Shown piece by piece: positions 1 through 5,502 of a stretch of 7,400 nt of DNA. Under the pieces are notes generated by a model. That model did no database searches. It was not told the origin of the DNA and worked only from the letters and a program-made list of their open reading frames with translations. The DNA is from Halanaerobiales bacterium (GTDB lineage Bacteria > Bacillota > Halanaerobiia > Halanaerobiales > JADQBU01). Where the stretch lies: positions 1-7,400 of the forward strand of contig JADQBU010000096.1 of NCBI GenBank assembly GCA_016278435.1. Reading direction: 5' to 3'. Made by a program: the position numbers and the translations under genes. Position 1 is the first letter of the stretch; each line of letters opens with the position of its first letter.

Positions 1-51
1 GGCTGTGCCCGTACCAAAAAGGCATTTATGCCGGCTGCAGCCGGTAATTGA
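1..51 (+). CDS. Possible C-terminal end of an unidentified upstream gene (partial)
   Basis: The frame starting at base 1 is open for 16 codons and stops at TGA 49-51. It reads GCARTKKAFMPAAAGN. The stretch is clearly richer in G+C than the AT-rich DNA that follows, which is the main sign that it is coding. The other two plus frames are also open at the edge, stopping near 47 and 70, so the frame choice is not secure. The fragment is too short to identify a family. It would be transcribed in the same direction as the ABC genes and lies about 330 bp upstream of them. Confidence 0.3.
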   Translation, partial: GCARTKKAFMPAAAGN

Positions 52-76
52 GGCATCAATACTTGTTTAAAAAGCA

Positions 77-126
77 AATCCCTTCTATAAATTCTAGACC
101 AGGTTTATGTAACTTCGGGAGGGATT
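77..126. repeat. Inverted repeat with large loop, possible RNA hairpin
   Basis: AATCCCTTCT (77-86) pairs with GGGAGGGATT (117-126) over ten positions, two of them G-T wobbles. The 30-base loop contains a further short pairing, ATAAA 87-91 with TTTAT 104-108. It follows the presumed stop at 51 but has no T-run after it, so it is not a textbook terminator. It could be a transcript-end structure of the upstream gene or chance. Confidence 0.3.
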
Positions 127-166
127 GTATCTATAATCACATGATAATAATAGGATTTCACTACTT

Positions 167-218
167 CTTAACTTGATCTGATGGTGCAAAGATGAAGCAC
201 TGAAAAATCAGAATTAAG
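167..218. repeat. Imperfect multi-part hairpin
   Basis: Three nested pairings share one axis: CTTAA 167-171 with TTAAG 214-218, CTGAT 178-182 with ATCAG 207-211, and GTGC 184-187 with GCAC 197-200. The closing loop is nine bases (188-196), and unequal internal loops separate the stems. This could be a folded RNA leader if transcription starts further upstream, or a DNA-level dyad. AT-rich DNA gives such pairings by chance, so support is weak. Confidence 0.25.
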
Positions 219-256
219 CAAATTTGTGTTAAAGACAAGCAAAGATATGCAAGATT
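186..256 (+). repeat. Four GCAA-type direct repeats at near helical-turn spacing
   Basis: GCAAAGAT occurs at 186 and 239, GCAAATTT at 218 and GCAAGATT at 249. Start-to-start distances are 32, 21 and 10 bases, close to three, two and one helical turns, so all copies would face the same side of the DNA. AraC-family regulators commonly bind direct repeats at such spacing, and an AraC-type gene lies in this window. That link is inference; the repeats are short. Confidence 0.35.
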
Positions 257-268
257 TATTAACTTGAA

Positions 269-291
269 CGTGGTATATTATATATATCACG
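269..291. promoter_or_regulatory. Imperfect 23-bp dyad, possible operator or hairpin
   Basis: The left arm CGTGGTATAT (269-278) and right arm ATATATCACG (282-291) pair over ten positions with one G-T wobble, around a three-base centre (279-281). The left arm contains TGGTATATT (271-279), which resembles an extended -10 box. I find no good -35 for it. It lies about 50 bp upstream of the centre of the perfect palindrome at 321-340. An operator or a small RNA hairpin are both possible. Confidence 0.4.
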
Positions 292-320
292 GAAATATTC
301 ATACTATTAAAATATATCTT

Positions 321-340
321 AAATTTTGACGTCAAAATTT
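321..340. promoter_or_regulatory. Perfect 20-bp palindrome, likely repressor operator
   Basis: The sequence AAATTTTGACGTCAAAATTT equals its own reverse complement over all 20 bases, with a TGACGTCA core. It ends 38 bases before the ATG of the ABC ATPase gene. A perfect dyad of this size in front of a sugar operon is typical of operators for dimeric LacI- or GntR-type repressors. No such regulator is encoded in the window, and AraC-type proteins usually bind direct repeats, so the cognate protein is probably encoded elsewhere. It overlaps a -35-like TTGACG. Confidence 0.65.
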
Positions 341-355
341 TCAGGCAATTATATG
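326..355 (+). promoter_or_regulatory. Candidate promoter of the ABC operon overlapping the palindrome
   Basis: TTGACG at 326-331 matches the -35 consensus at five of six positions. TATATG at 350-355 is a weak -10 after an 18-base spacer. The start point would fall near 362, leaving only a few bases before the AAGGAGG at 365-371, which is unusually tight. The -35 lies inside the perfect palindrome, so a bound repressor would occlude it. A promoter further upstream is an alternative. Confidence 0.35.
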
Positions 356-378
356 TTAATGTATAAGGAGGATTAATA

Positions 379-1881
379 ATGACAGCTGAAGAATATCAGG
401 TTGAAATGAAAAACATCTGTAAAAGCTTCAGTGGTGTTGATGCCTTAAAATCTGTTGATTTAAAGGTTAAAGCGGGGGAAATTCATGCTGTTGTGGGCGA
501 AAATGGTGCCGGGAAATCGACTTTGATGAAAATATTATCTGGTGCTTACAGCAAAGACAGTGGTGAAATATTTTTAAATGGTGAGAAAACGGACATAAGG
601 AATCCTAAAGATGGCAGGGAACAGGGAATAGCAGTTATTTATCAGGAATTTGCCCTGGTCAATGATCTCAGTGTAGCTGAAAACATATTTATTAAAGAAA
701 TCGGTGAAAGTAGATTTATTAACTGGAAAGAACTGCGTGAAAAGGCCGGCAAATTACTGAATGAACTTGGATTTGGGATGATAGATGCAGATACAATAGT
801 TTCCAGGTTAAGTGTAGCCTATCAGCAGGTTGTCGAAATCTGTAAAGCTTTAACGGGTGATATTTCTGTTCTTGTTCTGGATGAACCAACAGCAGTACTT
901 GCTTCAAATGAAATTGAGCAGCTTTTTGAACTGCTTAAAGGTTTAAGAGATAATGGAGTAGCAATAATATATATATCCCACCGTCTGGAAGAGGTATTTG
1001 ATATTTCTGAACGCATAACTGTTATGAAAGATGGTGAATGTGTAGATACATTAAAGACATCAGAAACAAATGAACATGAAATTGCCAATATGATGGTGGG
1101 GAGACAGTTATCTGCATTTTTTCCTGAAAGGGAAGCTAATATTGGAGAAAAAGTTTTAGAAGTAAAAAATATCCGCAGTGGAAAAGCTGTTAAAGATGTT
1201 TCTTTTGATGTTAAGGAAGGTGAAGTTTTAGGTCTGAGTGGTCTTGTGGGTTCCGGTCGGACAGAAGCATTGAGGACAATTTTTGGAGCAGATAAAATAG
1301 AAAGTGGTAAAATATTTTTAGATAGTAAAGAAATAAATATAAAAACACCGCAAAAGAGTATTCAATATGGAGTAGCAATGCTTCCTGAGGATAGAAAGGA
1401 ACAGGGGGTTTTACTGGACCTTTCTGTAAGAGAAAATATTACTTTAAGTATAATTAATACTATTAGTAATTTTCTTGGCTGGCTCAATAAGCAGAAGGAA
1501 ATGGAGATTGTCAATAATTTGATAGAAAAATTAAGGATAAAGACAGCGTCTGTAGATGCCAAAGTAGCAAGTTTATCAGGTGGAAATCAGCAGAAAGTGG
1601 CTATTTCCAAGCTGCTGGCAGCGGATTCCCGTGTTCTATTACTGGATGAACCAACACGGGGAGTTGATGTGGGGGCAAAAATTGAAATATATAAAATAAT
1701 CAATTCACTGGTTAAACAGGGCTATGCGGTAATAATGGTTTCATCAGAGATGATAGAGATAATTGGTATGTGTGATAGAGCCGTGGTTTTCCGGGAGGGG
1801 AAGACGGTAGGAGAACTGGAAAAAAATAAATTAACGGAAGAAAATCTTATTAGATATGCTATGGGGGTTCAGAAGCAATGA
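379..1881 (+). CDS. Sugar ABC importer ATPase, tandem NBD (RbsA/MglA/XylG type)
   Basis: This cytoplasmic ATPase powers uptake of a monosaccharide or polyol through the permease encoded next. It has two nucleotide-binding domains in 500 residues, the usual length for the CUT2 family. Domain 1 shows Walker A GENGAGKST (40-48), Q-loop Q89, signature LSVAYQ (144-149), Walker B VLVLDEP (164-170) and H-loop H201. Domain 2 has a Walker A without lysine, GLVGSGRTE (288-296), EDRK (337-340), signature LSGGNQQ (399-405), Walker B LLLDEP (420-425) and serines in place of the H-loop histidine (455-456). This asymmetry is normal for the family and suggests one main hydrolysis site, formed by Walker A of domain 1 and the signature of domain 2. 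The ATG at 379 follows AAGGAGG by seven bases. It overlaps the permease gene by four bases, so the two are translationally coupled. Family is certain; the substrate is not. Confidence 0.96.
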   Translation: MTAEEYQVEMKNICKSFSGVDALKSVDLKVKAGEIHAVVGENGAGKSTLMKILSGAYSKDSGEIFLNGEKTDIRNPKDGREQGIAVIYQEFALVNDLSVAENIFIKEIGESRFINWKELREKAGKLLNELGFGMIDADTIVSRLSVAYQQVVEICKALTGDISVLVLDEPTAVLASNEIEQLFELLKGLRDNGVAIIYISHRLEEVFDISERITVMKDGECVDTLKTSETNEHEIANMMVGRQLSAFFPEREANIGEKVLEVKNIRSGKAVKDVSFDVKEGEVLGLSGLVGSGRTEALRTIFGADKIESGKIFLDSKEINIKTPQKSIQYGVAMLPEDRKEQGVLLDLSVRENITLSIINTISNFLGWLNKQKEMEIVNNLIEKLRIKTASVDAKVASLSGGNQQKVAISKLLAADSRVLLLDEPTRGVDVGAKIEIYKIINSLVKQGYAVIMVSSEMIEIIGMCDRAVVFREGKTVGELEKNKLTEENLIRYAMGVQKQ

Positions 1882-2888
1882 ATGAAAAAACAGAATTAAA
1901 TAATGAAAAAGGAAAATTAAATTTTGATTTCAAGAACTTCATACTGGAGTATAATTCTGTATTAATATTTGTGATTTTACTTATAATATCGGCCTCACTA
2001 TCACCCATGTTTCTATCCAAGCAGAACATATTTAATATTTTCCGTCAGCAGACTACTTATATTTTAGTTTCTATCGGTGTACTGTTAACGATACTGACGG
2101 GAGGATTGGATCTATCTGTAAGTTCAATTGCAGGGGTTGGAAGTATTATGGTGGCTATGGCCTTGACGAACTGGGGTTTAGGTTTGATTCCTGCAATTCT
2201 TATTGCAATCCTGGTTGGTATCTTAATAGGGGTTTTTAATGGTATATGTGTCTCAATATTAAAAATGCCCGCTGTTATTGTTACCCTTGCAACATGGATT
2301 TCAGCTGAAGGTCTTGCCTATTTTATAACCAATGGTGCCCCCATCCGGTTAGAGACACGCAACAGCGCGGCCAGTGCGGCCCTTGTAAACTTCGGTCAGG
2401 GTTTTGATTCTGTTCTGGGTTTGCCAAAGGTATTTTATCTGGCAATCCTCTTTCTGGTGATATTCTATATAATCATGAAATACACCGCATTTGGGCGGCT
2501 TGTCAAAGCAACGGGGAGTAATAAAAAGGCAGTAAGGCTTGCAGGTATTAATGTTAAAAAATATACTTTTTTAGTGTATGTAATTTCGGGTGCATTGAGT
2601 GCAGTAGCAGGAATAATCGTTTCCGCACAGACTTCTATCGCGACTCCCATGACCGCTTCCACTGACTTTAACCTTACTGCTGTTGCAGCCTGTGTAATAG
2701 GTGGTGCCAGCTTGAATGGGGGTAAAGGTACAGTTCTTCTTACACTTGTTGGTGTGTTTATCATGGCTTTGATCACCAATGTTATGAACCTGTTAAGTGT
2801 TCCTGCTTATCCTCAGATGATAGCCAAAGGTTTGATTATAATATTTGCTGTATTGTTGAATGGTTTCAGTGAAAAAGATAGTGTATAG
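1878..2888 (+). CDS. Sugar ABC importer permease (RbsC type, BPD_transp_2 family)
   Basis: This integral membrane protein would form the translocation channel as a homodimer bound to the tandem ATPase. Its 336 residues are mostly hydrophobic, with about ten predicted membrane segments, for example near 28-46, 60-73, 84-98, 104-123, 131-150, 185-200, 230-250, 284-301 and 316-328. Family motifs include TGGLDLSVSSIAGV (74-87), GVFNGICVSILKMPAVIVTLA (118-138), FGRLVKATGSNKKAVRLAGI (205-224) and the VIGGASLNGGKGT loop (273-285) that contacts the ATPase. The hydrophilic first 20 residues lie on the cytoplasmic side. The ATG at 1878 overlaps the preceding TGA as ATGA, and a GGGGG stretch just upstream may serve as the binding site. 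There is one permease gene, so a homodimer is expected. The family is sure; substrate choice depends mainly on the binding protein. Confidence 0.95.
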   Translation: MNEKTELNNEKGKLNFDFKNFILEYNSVLIFVILLIISASLSPMFLSKQNIFNIFRQQTTYILVSIGVLLTILTGGLDLSVSSIAGVGSIMVAMALTNWGLGLIPAILIAILVGILIGVFNGICVSILKMPAVIVTLATWISAEGLAYFITNGAPIRLETRNSAASAALVNFGQGFDSVLGLPKVFYLAILFLVIFYIIMKYTAFGRLVKATGSNKKAVRLAGINVKKYTFLVYVISGALSAVAGIIVSAQTSIATPMTASTDFNLTAVAACVIGGASLNGGKGTVLLTLVGVFIMALITNVMNLLSVPAYPQMIAKGLIIIFAVLLNGFSEKDSV

Positions 2889-2910
2889 ATAATATCTTTA
2901 AAAATCAGGA

Positions 2911-3000
2911 AAGGCTGGTGATAATCAGTATAAATATAGTTGATTTTTTCTAGCTTTTTATTTGATTATGGCTGGGTAGTTTTTTAATGGCTGGTAACTT
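2911..3000 (+). repeat. Three GGCTGG-type direct repeats
   Basis: AAGGCTGGTGATAA (2911-2924), ATGGCTGGGTAGTT (2968-2981) and ATGGCTGGTAACTT (2987-3000) share a GGCTGG core. The start-to-start distances are 57 and 19 bases, and 57 is three times 19. They stand out as G-rich words in an AT-rich gap. They may be protein-binding sites for control of the binding protein gene, or remnants of local duplication. Confidence 0.35.
2923..2949 (+). terminator. Weak AT-rich terminator-like hairpin
   Basis: AATCA (2923-2927) pairs with TGATT (2941-2945), and inside it TAT can pair with ATA. A run of six T (2944-2949) follows and overlaps the right arm. The stem has a single G-C pair, so it would be unstable. 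At best it would cause partial termination after the permease gene. Confidence 0.25.
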
Positions 3001-3064
3001 TACTTTATTGAGGGAGAGCTTTATTTTTACGAGGTAATAAAACAATAAACAATGATTCCTAAAA

Positions 3065-3080
3065 GGAGGAAAAAATATTG
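3065..3080 (+). promoter_or_regulatory. Ribosome binding site that fixes a TTG start
   Basis: GGAGG at 3065-3069 lies eight bases before TTG 3078-3080. No in-frame ATG or GTG gives an intact signal peptide, and the TTG yields MKKFKVIF followed by a hydrophobic stretch, so the TTG is the start. Confidence 0.85.
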
Positions 3081-4355
3081 AAGAAGTTTAAAGTGATTTT
3101 TATAAGCCTTCTCATTATTTCTTTATTTGCTGCTACGATGACTGCTTATGGTGTTGAGGTCCCTTCAAAAGAAGAGACAGCCGAACAGATGGAAGAGATC
3201 TATAATTCGACAGATATGGCAGTCAGCGGTATCTTCCCGTCGAAATGGCAGGACCGTAGTGATCTTAACAAAGCTTTACCGGAAGAAACAAAAGAAAAGA
3301 TCACCATCGGAATCACCATGAGTAGAATGGGGAGCCCGTTCTTTGTAGCTATGGTGGATGCCTTTAAAGCAGAAGCAGAAAAATACGGTCATGAGTTAGT
3401 TATTACTAATTCTGATGTTAACCTGCAGAAACAGAGCTCAGATATTGACAGTATGATCCTTAAGGGGATAGATGCTCTGATACTTAATCCAATTGAACCT
3501 GTAGCAAGTGAAGTTGATGTTCAAAAATGTGTAAGGGCCGGTATACCGGTAATAGGTGTTGGTCTTAACTTTGCTCCTGAAGTTCCGGTAGTTACTTCTA
3601 TTCTGGCCAATAACTATTTTGCAGGCTGGGAAGCCGGTCTTGTTATCGGTGACCATTTTGAAGGAATCCCCATAAAAGCTGCAGTATTAATTGGCGGTAT
3701 GGGACAGCCCATGTCGGAAAGTAGACTCAATGGTATGCTGGGTGGACTTATGTATAAACGACAGGAACAGATGGGGGAACCTGTAACCCAGGATCAGGCC
3801 ATTGTTATGGGTTTTGAACTCTGGAAAAAGATCCGTAATAACGGTAGAGTTACAGATGAGAGACATGATTTTAAAGTCGTAGGTTTAGGCCAGGGTCAGT
3901 GGACAAATGAAGGCGGTCTGGCTGCAACTCAGGATCTTTTAACCGCTAATCCCGATATTAACCTGCTTATGTCAGAAAATGATGTAATGGGTGAAGGTGC
4001 TCTCAAGGCAATAAATCAGGCCGGACTTACCCCCGGTTTAGATGTTGAAAACGGTGAAATAGCAATGTCCTGTGCTGCTGATGGACAGAGAGTAATGATG
4101 GAAAAAGTTAAAGAAGGTATAATTCTTAATACTGGCTATAATAGTCCTCATTTAACTGCAGCTTCCTGTGTAAGATTGTTCCATAAAATATTTGTAGAAG
4201 GTTATGATGCCAGTAATATGCCCTATGTAACCAACTTACCTTCTTTTGCTATAACAAAAGAAAATGTTGATAAATTCTATACTCCAGACCTTGAGTTTGC
4301 TAAACCTGTAGATTTTGAATTTAAAACAGTAGATGAACTTAATGCAGGCGAGTAA
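3078..4355 (+). CDS. Periplasmic sugar-binding protein of the CUT2 ABC importer
   Basis: This is the substrate-capturing partner of the ATPase and permease encoded just upstream. Residues 1-25 form a Sec signal peptide (KK, hydrophobic 6-20, likely cut after AYG at 25). There is no lipobox cysteine, so the mature protein should be soluble in a periplasm. A family-1 sugar-binding fold covers about 75-373: SPFFVAM (86-92), LKGIDALILNP (128-138), IPVIGVG (156-162), ANNYFAGWEAG (177-187), SENDVMGEGALKAI (299-312) and AADGQRV (333-339). Aligned by eye with E. coli RbsB, the ligand residues F88, F89, R216, N301 and D335 are kept, W275 replaces a Phe, and the Asp-Arg pair after IPV is replaced by Gly-Leu (162-163). 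Ribose is therefore unlikely. At 425 residues it is some 100 longer than RbsB, through an N-terminal extension (26-72) and an insert (about 226-262). The ligand is unknown. Confidence 0.93.
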   Translation: MKKFKVIFISLLIISLFAATMTAYGVEVPSKEETAEQMEEIYNSTDMAVSGIFPSKWQDRSDLNKALPEETKEKITIGITMSRMGSPFFVAMVDAFKAEAEKYGHELVITNSDVNLQKQSSDIDSMILKGIDALILNPIEPVASEVDVQKCVRAGIPVIGVGLNFAPEVPVVTSILANNYFAGWEAGLVIGDHFEGIPIKAAVLIGGMGQPMSESRLNGMLGGLMYKRQEQMGEPVTQDQAIVMGFELWKKIRNNGRVTDERHDFKVVGLGQGQWTNEGGLAATQDLLTANPDINLLMSENDVMGEGALKAINQAGLTPGLDVENGEIAMSCAADGQRVMMEKVKEGIILNTGYNSPHLTAASCVRLFHKIFVEGYDASNMPYVTNLPSFAITKENVDKFYTPDLEFAKPVDFEFKTVDELNAGE

Positions 4356-4382
4356 ATAAATACATTACTGAAAATTAAACAA

Positions 4383-4417
4383 TTAAGCCCTATGCGTTAA
4401 AATTGCATAGGGCTTAA
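4383..4417 (+). terminator. Strong hairpin after the binding protein gene
   Basis: TTAAGCCCTATGC (4383-4395) and GCATAGGGCTTAA (4405-4417) pair perfectly over 13 bases around a nine-base loop. It starts 28 bases after the stop of the binding protein gene and ends 37 bases before the dehydrogenase start. No T-run follows (next bases ACATAAACC), so a classic rho-independent terminator is doubtful. It may instead protect the 3' end of the binding protein message, raising that protein over the other components, with partial read-through to the dehydrogenase. Confidence 0.65.
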
Positions 4418-4454
4418 CATAAACCGGTTCATTTACAACTGAGGTGAATAAACG

Positions 4455-5474
4455 ATGAGTAAAACGATGAAAAGAGCTGTCTGGCTGGGAGATAAGTTTG
4501 AAATTCAGGAAAGCCCTCTTCCGAAAATAGAAGATAATCAGTTACTTCTTTCAATAGCCTATGCCGGTATCTGTGCCTCTGATATACACTGTATGGAAGA
4601 ACAGTTAGAACCTCCTACCGGTCTCGGGCACGAATTCAGTGCTGTAGTCGAAAAAGCCGGTAAAGATGTGACTGACTTTAAAAAGGGAGACAGGGTTGTA
4701 GCCCATCCGGAGGCATACTGTGGTGAGTGCTTCTTCTGCCGGCAGGCCATGGAAAGCCTTTGCGAGAATAAGATATCAATAATTGAGGATACTTCCCGGG
4801 GATCTTTTCAGGAATATGTTGCAGTAGAAAGAAGACAGGTTTATCATATCCCGGATGATATTTCTCTGAAAGAAGCGGCACTGGTAGAACCGGCAGCCGT
4901 AGCAGTTCACGTCGGAGATATTTCCGGTATAAAGACCGGGCAGAAAGTCTTAATAATCGGAGGAGGGGTTGTAGGTTTATTAACCCTGCAGATAGTGAAA
5001 TTACAGGGTGCAGGAAAGATTATTGTCTCAGAGCCGGAAAAATCCCGGCGGGATCTTGCCCTTGAACTTGGTGCTGATATAGCGGTTGATCCCCTGGAAG
5101 ATGATCTGGACAAAATTGTTAAAGAAAATACAGATGGACGTGGAGTAGATGTATGTCTGGAGGCAGTAGGGTTGCCGGCGACAATTGAAGAAGGTTTCAA
5201 ACATATAAGAGCAGGTGGCCGGCTTGTACTTGTTGGTCTCCCTTCTGAAAATTCGAAAGTTGAACTGAATCCTCATAGAATAAATATGCAGGAACTGGAT
5301 ATTACCGGTTCATATTTCTCTCCCTATTCTTTTCAGCGGGCAATAGATCTTCTGCCCAGGCTTTCTTTGAGTTCGATGATAACACATTGTTTTAATCTGG
5401 AGGACACAGGTAAAGCATTTAAGACTTACAGGGAAGCAAAAGATAGAATTAAAATAATAATTAAAGGTTCATAG
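4455..5474 (+). CDS. Zinc-dependent medium-chain alcohol/polyol dehydrogenase
   Basis: This is a cytoplasmic MDR-family enzyme of the sorbitol/threonine/galactitol dehydrogenase type, oxidising a secondary or primary hydroxyl group with NAD. Its 339 residues are full length. The catalytic domain shows C40 in AGICASDIH and H59-E60 in GLGHEF, with E145 in ALVEPAAVAVH as a further expected zinc-site residue. The structural zinc site is C89, C92, C95 and C103. The Rossmann fold follows, with GGGVVG (169-174). E193, just after the second strand (VSEP), favours NAD over NADP. The C-terminal part returns to the catalytic domain. The ATG at 4455 follows GAGGTG (4441-4446) by eight bases. It lies downstream of the transporter, so its substrate is probably the imported compound or a product of it. 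The fold and zinc sites are clear; the substrate (polyol, sugar or aldonate) is not. Confidence 0.92.
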   Translation: MSKTMKRAVWLGDKFEIQESPLPKIEDNQLLLSIAYAGICASDIHCMEEQLEPPTGLGHEFSAVVEKAGKDVTDFKKGDRVVAHPEAYCGECFFCRQAMESLCENKISIIEDTSRGSFQEYVAVERRQVYHIPDDISLKEAALVEPAAVAVHVGDISGIKTGQKVLIIGGGVVGLLTLQIVKLQGAGKIIVSEPEKSRRDLALELGADIAVDPLEDDLDKIVKENTDGRGVDVCLEAVGLPATIEEGFKHIRAGGRLVLVGLPSENSKVELNPHRINMQELDITGSYFSPYSFQRAIDLLPRLSLSSMITHCFNLEDTGKAFKTYREAKDRIKIIIKGS

Positions 5475-5502
5475 CAGCAAACCTGTGCAACAAGATGTCG
5501 TT

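Larger units (their letters stand above)
52..378. other. Gene-free control region upstream of the sugar ABC operon
   Basis: I see no credible gene in these 327 bases, which are AT-rich and carry frequent stops. They hold, in order, an inverted repeat (77-126), a multi-part imperfect hairpin (167-218), four GCAA-type repeats (186-256), an imperfect dyad (269-291), a perfect 20-bp palindrome (321-340) and a good ribosome binding site, AAGGAGG at 365-371, seven bases before the ATG of the ATPase gene. The region probably carries the operon promoter and operators. No classic U-run terminator for the upstream gene is visible. Confidence 0.6.
2889..3077 (+). other. 189-bp gap with direct repeats between permease and binding protein
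   Basis: The gap is AT-rich and holds no gene of convincing size. It contains a weak AT hairpin followed by six T (2923-2949), three GGCTGG-centred direct repeats (2911-3000) and a strong ribosome binding site. No convincing promoter is present; TTGATT at 2962-2967 with TTTAAT at 2983-2988 has a spacer of only 15 bases. Its length is large for a within-operon gap, so the binding protein may have its own control or separate transcript ends. Confidence 0.5.

Noticed and set aside
144..149. Apparent defect of the first ABC signature (residues LSVAYQ of the ATPase instead of LSxGxQ)
   Set aside because: Coordinates are protein residues of the gene at 379-1881. LSVA-type signatures in domain 1 are, as I recall, common in sugar importer ATPases, and this half pairs with the degenerate Walker A of domain 2, so it is not a loss-of-function sign.
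3052..3081. Nine-codon ORF MIPKRRKKY whose stop overlaps the TTG start of the binding protein gene
   Set aside because: It lacks a well-placed ribosome binding site of its own, and its codons simply run through the AAAAGGAGG of the real gene. A coupling leader peptide is possible but unsupported.
4907..5276. Two minus-strand open frames inside the dehydrogenase gene
   Set aside because: Serine/proline-rich and low-complexity products opposite the Rossmann domain; typical antisense shadows.
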